Origin: JBAWAP01 sp049589355
Lineage (GTDB): Bacteria > Chloroflexota > Anaerolineae > VGOG01
NCBI GenBank assembly: GCA_049589355.1
Contig: JBAWAP010000081.1
Location: 1 to 13,282 of the forward strand
Direction of reading: 5' to 3'
Length of the DNA stretch: 13,282 bases
Each line of letters begins with the position of its first letter. The first letter of the stretch is position 1. Of the stretch, positions 11,760-13,282 are shown piece after piece. Below the pieces are notes generated by a model. It did not search any database. It was given only the letters and a program-made list of their open reading frames with translations, and was not told the origin of the DNA. The position numbers were made by a program, and so were the translations under genes.

Positions 11760-13282
11760 TTGCGAGTGATTGGCACGGCGGGACATGTAGACCACGGCAA
11801 GTCAAGATTGGTAGAGGCCCTGACAGGCATTGATCCCGATCGCCTCAAGGAAGAGAAGGAACGGGAGATGACCATTGACCTGGGCTTCGCCTGGCTCACT
11901 TTGCCCAGCGGCGAGCCAGTCGGGATCGTTGATGTGCCTGGCCACAGGGATTTCATCGAGAACATGTTGGCCGGCGTGGGTGGCATTGATGCTGCTCTTT
12001 TTGTAGTGGCCGCCGATGAAGGGGTGATGCCTCAGACGCGTGAGCACTTGGCCATCCTGGACTTGTTGGGGGTGAGGAACGGCGTAATAGCCCTGACCAA
12101 GATGGACCTGGTTGAGGATGAAGAATGGCTCGAACTCGTCCAAATTGATGTAACTGAGCTGTTGGAGGATACCGCCCTGGCTGATGCCCCCATTGTTCTT
12201 GTCTCAGCCAGGACAGGCCAAGGATTACCGACATTGCTAAAAGAGTTGGACAGGCTGCTGGAAAATGCGCCCCCCCGTAGCGACTTGGGCCGTCCCAGAC
12301 TTCCGATTGACCGCGTATTCACCATTGCTGGTTTTGGTACCGTGGTGACGGGCACGCTGGTTGACGGCAAACTGCAAGTTGGTCAGGAGGTGGAGGTCTT
12401 GCCCCAGGGGCTGAGGGCAAGGGTGCGTGGCCTGCAGACTCACAAAGAGAAGATCGAACGAGCTGTTCCTGGCAGCAGAGTGGCTGTCAACTTGACAGGG
12501 GTTGGCACAGATGAGGTGAGGCGGGGCGATGTGGTTACGATCCCAGGCTGGCTAGAGCCCACCAGGCTAATAGACTTGCGCTTGCGTTACTTGGACAGTG
12601 CCCCCCGCCCCTTGCGGCACAATGCGCCGCTGAAGTTCTTCAGTGGTTCTGCGGAGGTCATAGCCAAGGCGCGACTTCTGGACAGCGAGGCCATTCGACC
12701 GGGTGGAGAGGGCTGGGTACAGTTGCGGCTGGCTGAGCCGGTGGCCTTGGTCAGAGGCGATCGTTTCATCGTCCGCCAGCCCTCGCCTGCTGTCACTGTA
12801 GGTGGTGGGCAGGTAATTGACCCTCATCCCCGCCGGCGACACCGGCGCTTCCGCTCCGACATCACTGCCAGGCTGGCCACTCTAGCCCAGGGCAGCTCGG
12901 TGGAGATCCTCCTCCAATCACTGGAAACCAGCCAGCCCTGCCAGCCACGAGAGCTGATGGAGCGCAGCCGTCTTGCTGTGGAGGAAGCAGGCAATGCTTT
13001 GCAGGAGTTATTGGATAGCAAGCAAGTCCTGATACTCGACGCTAGGATCAGGCAACAACTACCCAGTATCCAACAACTAGTTACCAGTAACCAGTACCTT
13101 ATCTCAGCGGCGGGTTGGGAGAAGCTGTCGGACAAACTAATCATCGCCTTGCGAGACTATCACCAACGGCACCCTTTGCGCCAAGGCATGCCTCGTGAAG
13201 AGCTCAAGAGCCAGTTGAGATTATCCACTAAACTCTTAAACGCAGTGGTAAACAGGGCAGTGAGCGAGAGTAAGCTGGTGGA
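11760..13282 (+). CDS. selB: Selenocysteine-specific elongation factor SelB (partial, 3' end missing)
   Basis: SelB is a translational GTPase that delivers Sec-tRNA(Sec) to UGA codons marked by a SECIS element. The 507 codons in the window stay open to the right edge. G-domain motifs: G1 AGHVDHGKS (about 7-15), switch region ending EREMTIDLGFA (characteristic of SelB), G3 DVPGH, G4 TKMD and G5 SARTGQG. Beta-barrel domains follow (RVFTIAGFGTVVTGTL; IVRQPSPAVTVGGGQVIDPHP), then the start of the C-terminal winged-helix region that binds SECIS RNA (EILLQSLETSQPCQPRELMERS). The family is usually about 600-650 aa, so roughly 100-140 residues are missing to the right. The start is taken as TTG 11760 after AAGGAG; GTG 11766 is the alternative. 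The 77-bp gap after the coiled-coil gene shows no clear promoter or terminator, so read-through from the phoU unit is possible. selA, selC and selD are not in the window. Confidence 0.96.
   Translation, partial: MRVIGTAGHVDHGKSRLVEALTGIDPDRLKEEKEREMTIDLGFAWLTLPSGEPVGIVDVPGHRDFIENMLAGVGGIDAALFVVAADEGVMPQTREHLAILDLLGVRNGVIALTKMDLVEDEEWLELVQIDVTELLEDTALADAPIVLVSARTGQGLPTLLKELDRLLENAPPRSDLGRPRLPIDRVFTIAGFGTVVTGTLVDGKLQVGQEVEVLPQGLRARVRGLQTHKEKIERAVPGSRVAVNLTGVGTDEVRRGDVVTIPGWLEPTRLIDLRLRYLDSAPRPLRHNAPLKFFSGSAEVIAKARLLDSEAIRPGGEGWVQLRLAEPVALVRGDRFIVRQPSPAVTVGGGQVIDPHPRRRHRRFRSDITARLATLAQGSSVEILLQSLETSQPCQPRELMERSRLAVEEAGNALQELLDSKQVLILDARIRQQLPSIQQLVTSNQYLISAAGWEKLSDKLIIALRDYHQRHPLRQGMPREELKSQLRLSTKLLNAVVNRAVSESKLV

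Overview
The window is a dense bacterial regulatory locus. No taxonomic marker is present, so the host assignment is an inference. Soluble multi-PAS sensors with recurring DITERKRAEEEL linkers, an OmpR-type regulator ending in a GYPPRT...VRWHIKNLRAKIE block, and intergenic spacers built from short repeated words would suit a Chloroflexota (Anaerolineae-like) genome or a similar environmental lineage. A selB gene implies that the organism inserts selenocysteine.

Region 1 (47-6471, minus strand) is one six-gene operon behind a good sigma70-type promoter (TAGACA-17-TATACT). In transcription order it encodes a stand-alone NarL-type receiver, a triple-PAS HD-GYP c-di-GMP phosphodiesterase, a PAS-PAS histidine kinase, a REC-PAS-GGDEF diguanylate cyclase, a second stand-alone receiver, and an OmpR-type DNA-binding regulator. 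Spacings are at most about 35 nt, and the last three junctions are 1-nt gaps or overlaps with ribosome-binding sites inside the upstream gene. The locus therefore joins one kinase to four receiver domains and to both synthesis and breakdown of c-di-GMP. None of these proteins has a visible membrane segment.

Region 2 (6496-9679, minus strand) is a two-gene two-component system: a PAS-GAF-GAF HisKA_3 kinase followed by a NarL/FixJ response regulator, closed by an intrinsic terminator. It has a near-consensus promoter (TTGACA-17-TACAAT). Its roughly 100-nt leader contains an intrinsic terminator and a competing long-range helix, which is the layout of a transcription attenuator. This is the most interesting non-coding feature of the window.

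Region 3 (9749-13282, plus strand) starts from a divergent promoter (TTGCCA-17-TATAAT). It carries phoU, a translationally coupled gene for a long, tryptophan-rich coiled-coil protein of unknown function, and the first 507 codons of selB, which runs off the right edge.

No stretch over 300 bases lacks a gene. The largest non-coding intervals are 9544-9799 (divergent promoters plus attenuator) and 6389-6585 (terminator, inverted repeat and operon promoter). No tRNA, rRNA, CRISPR array, insertion sequence or prophage gene was seen.
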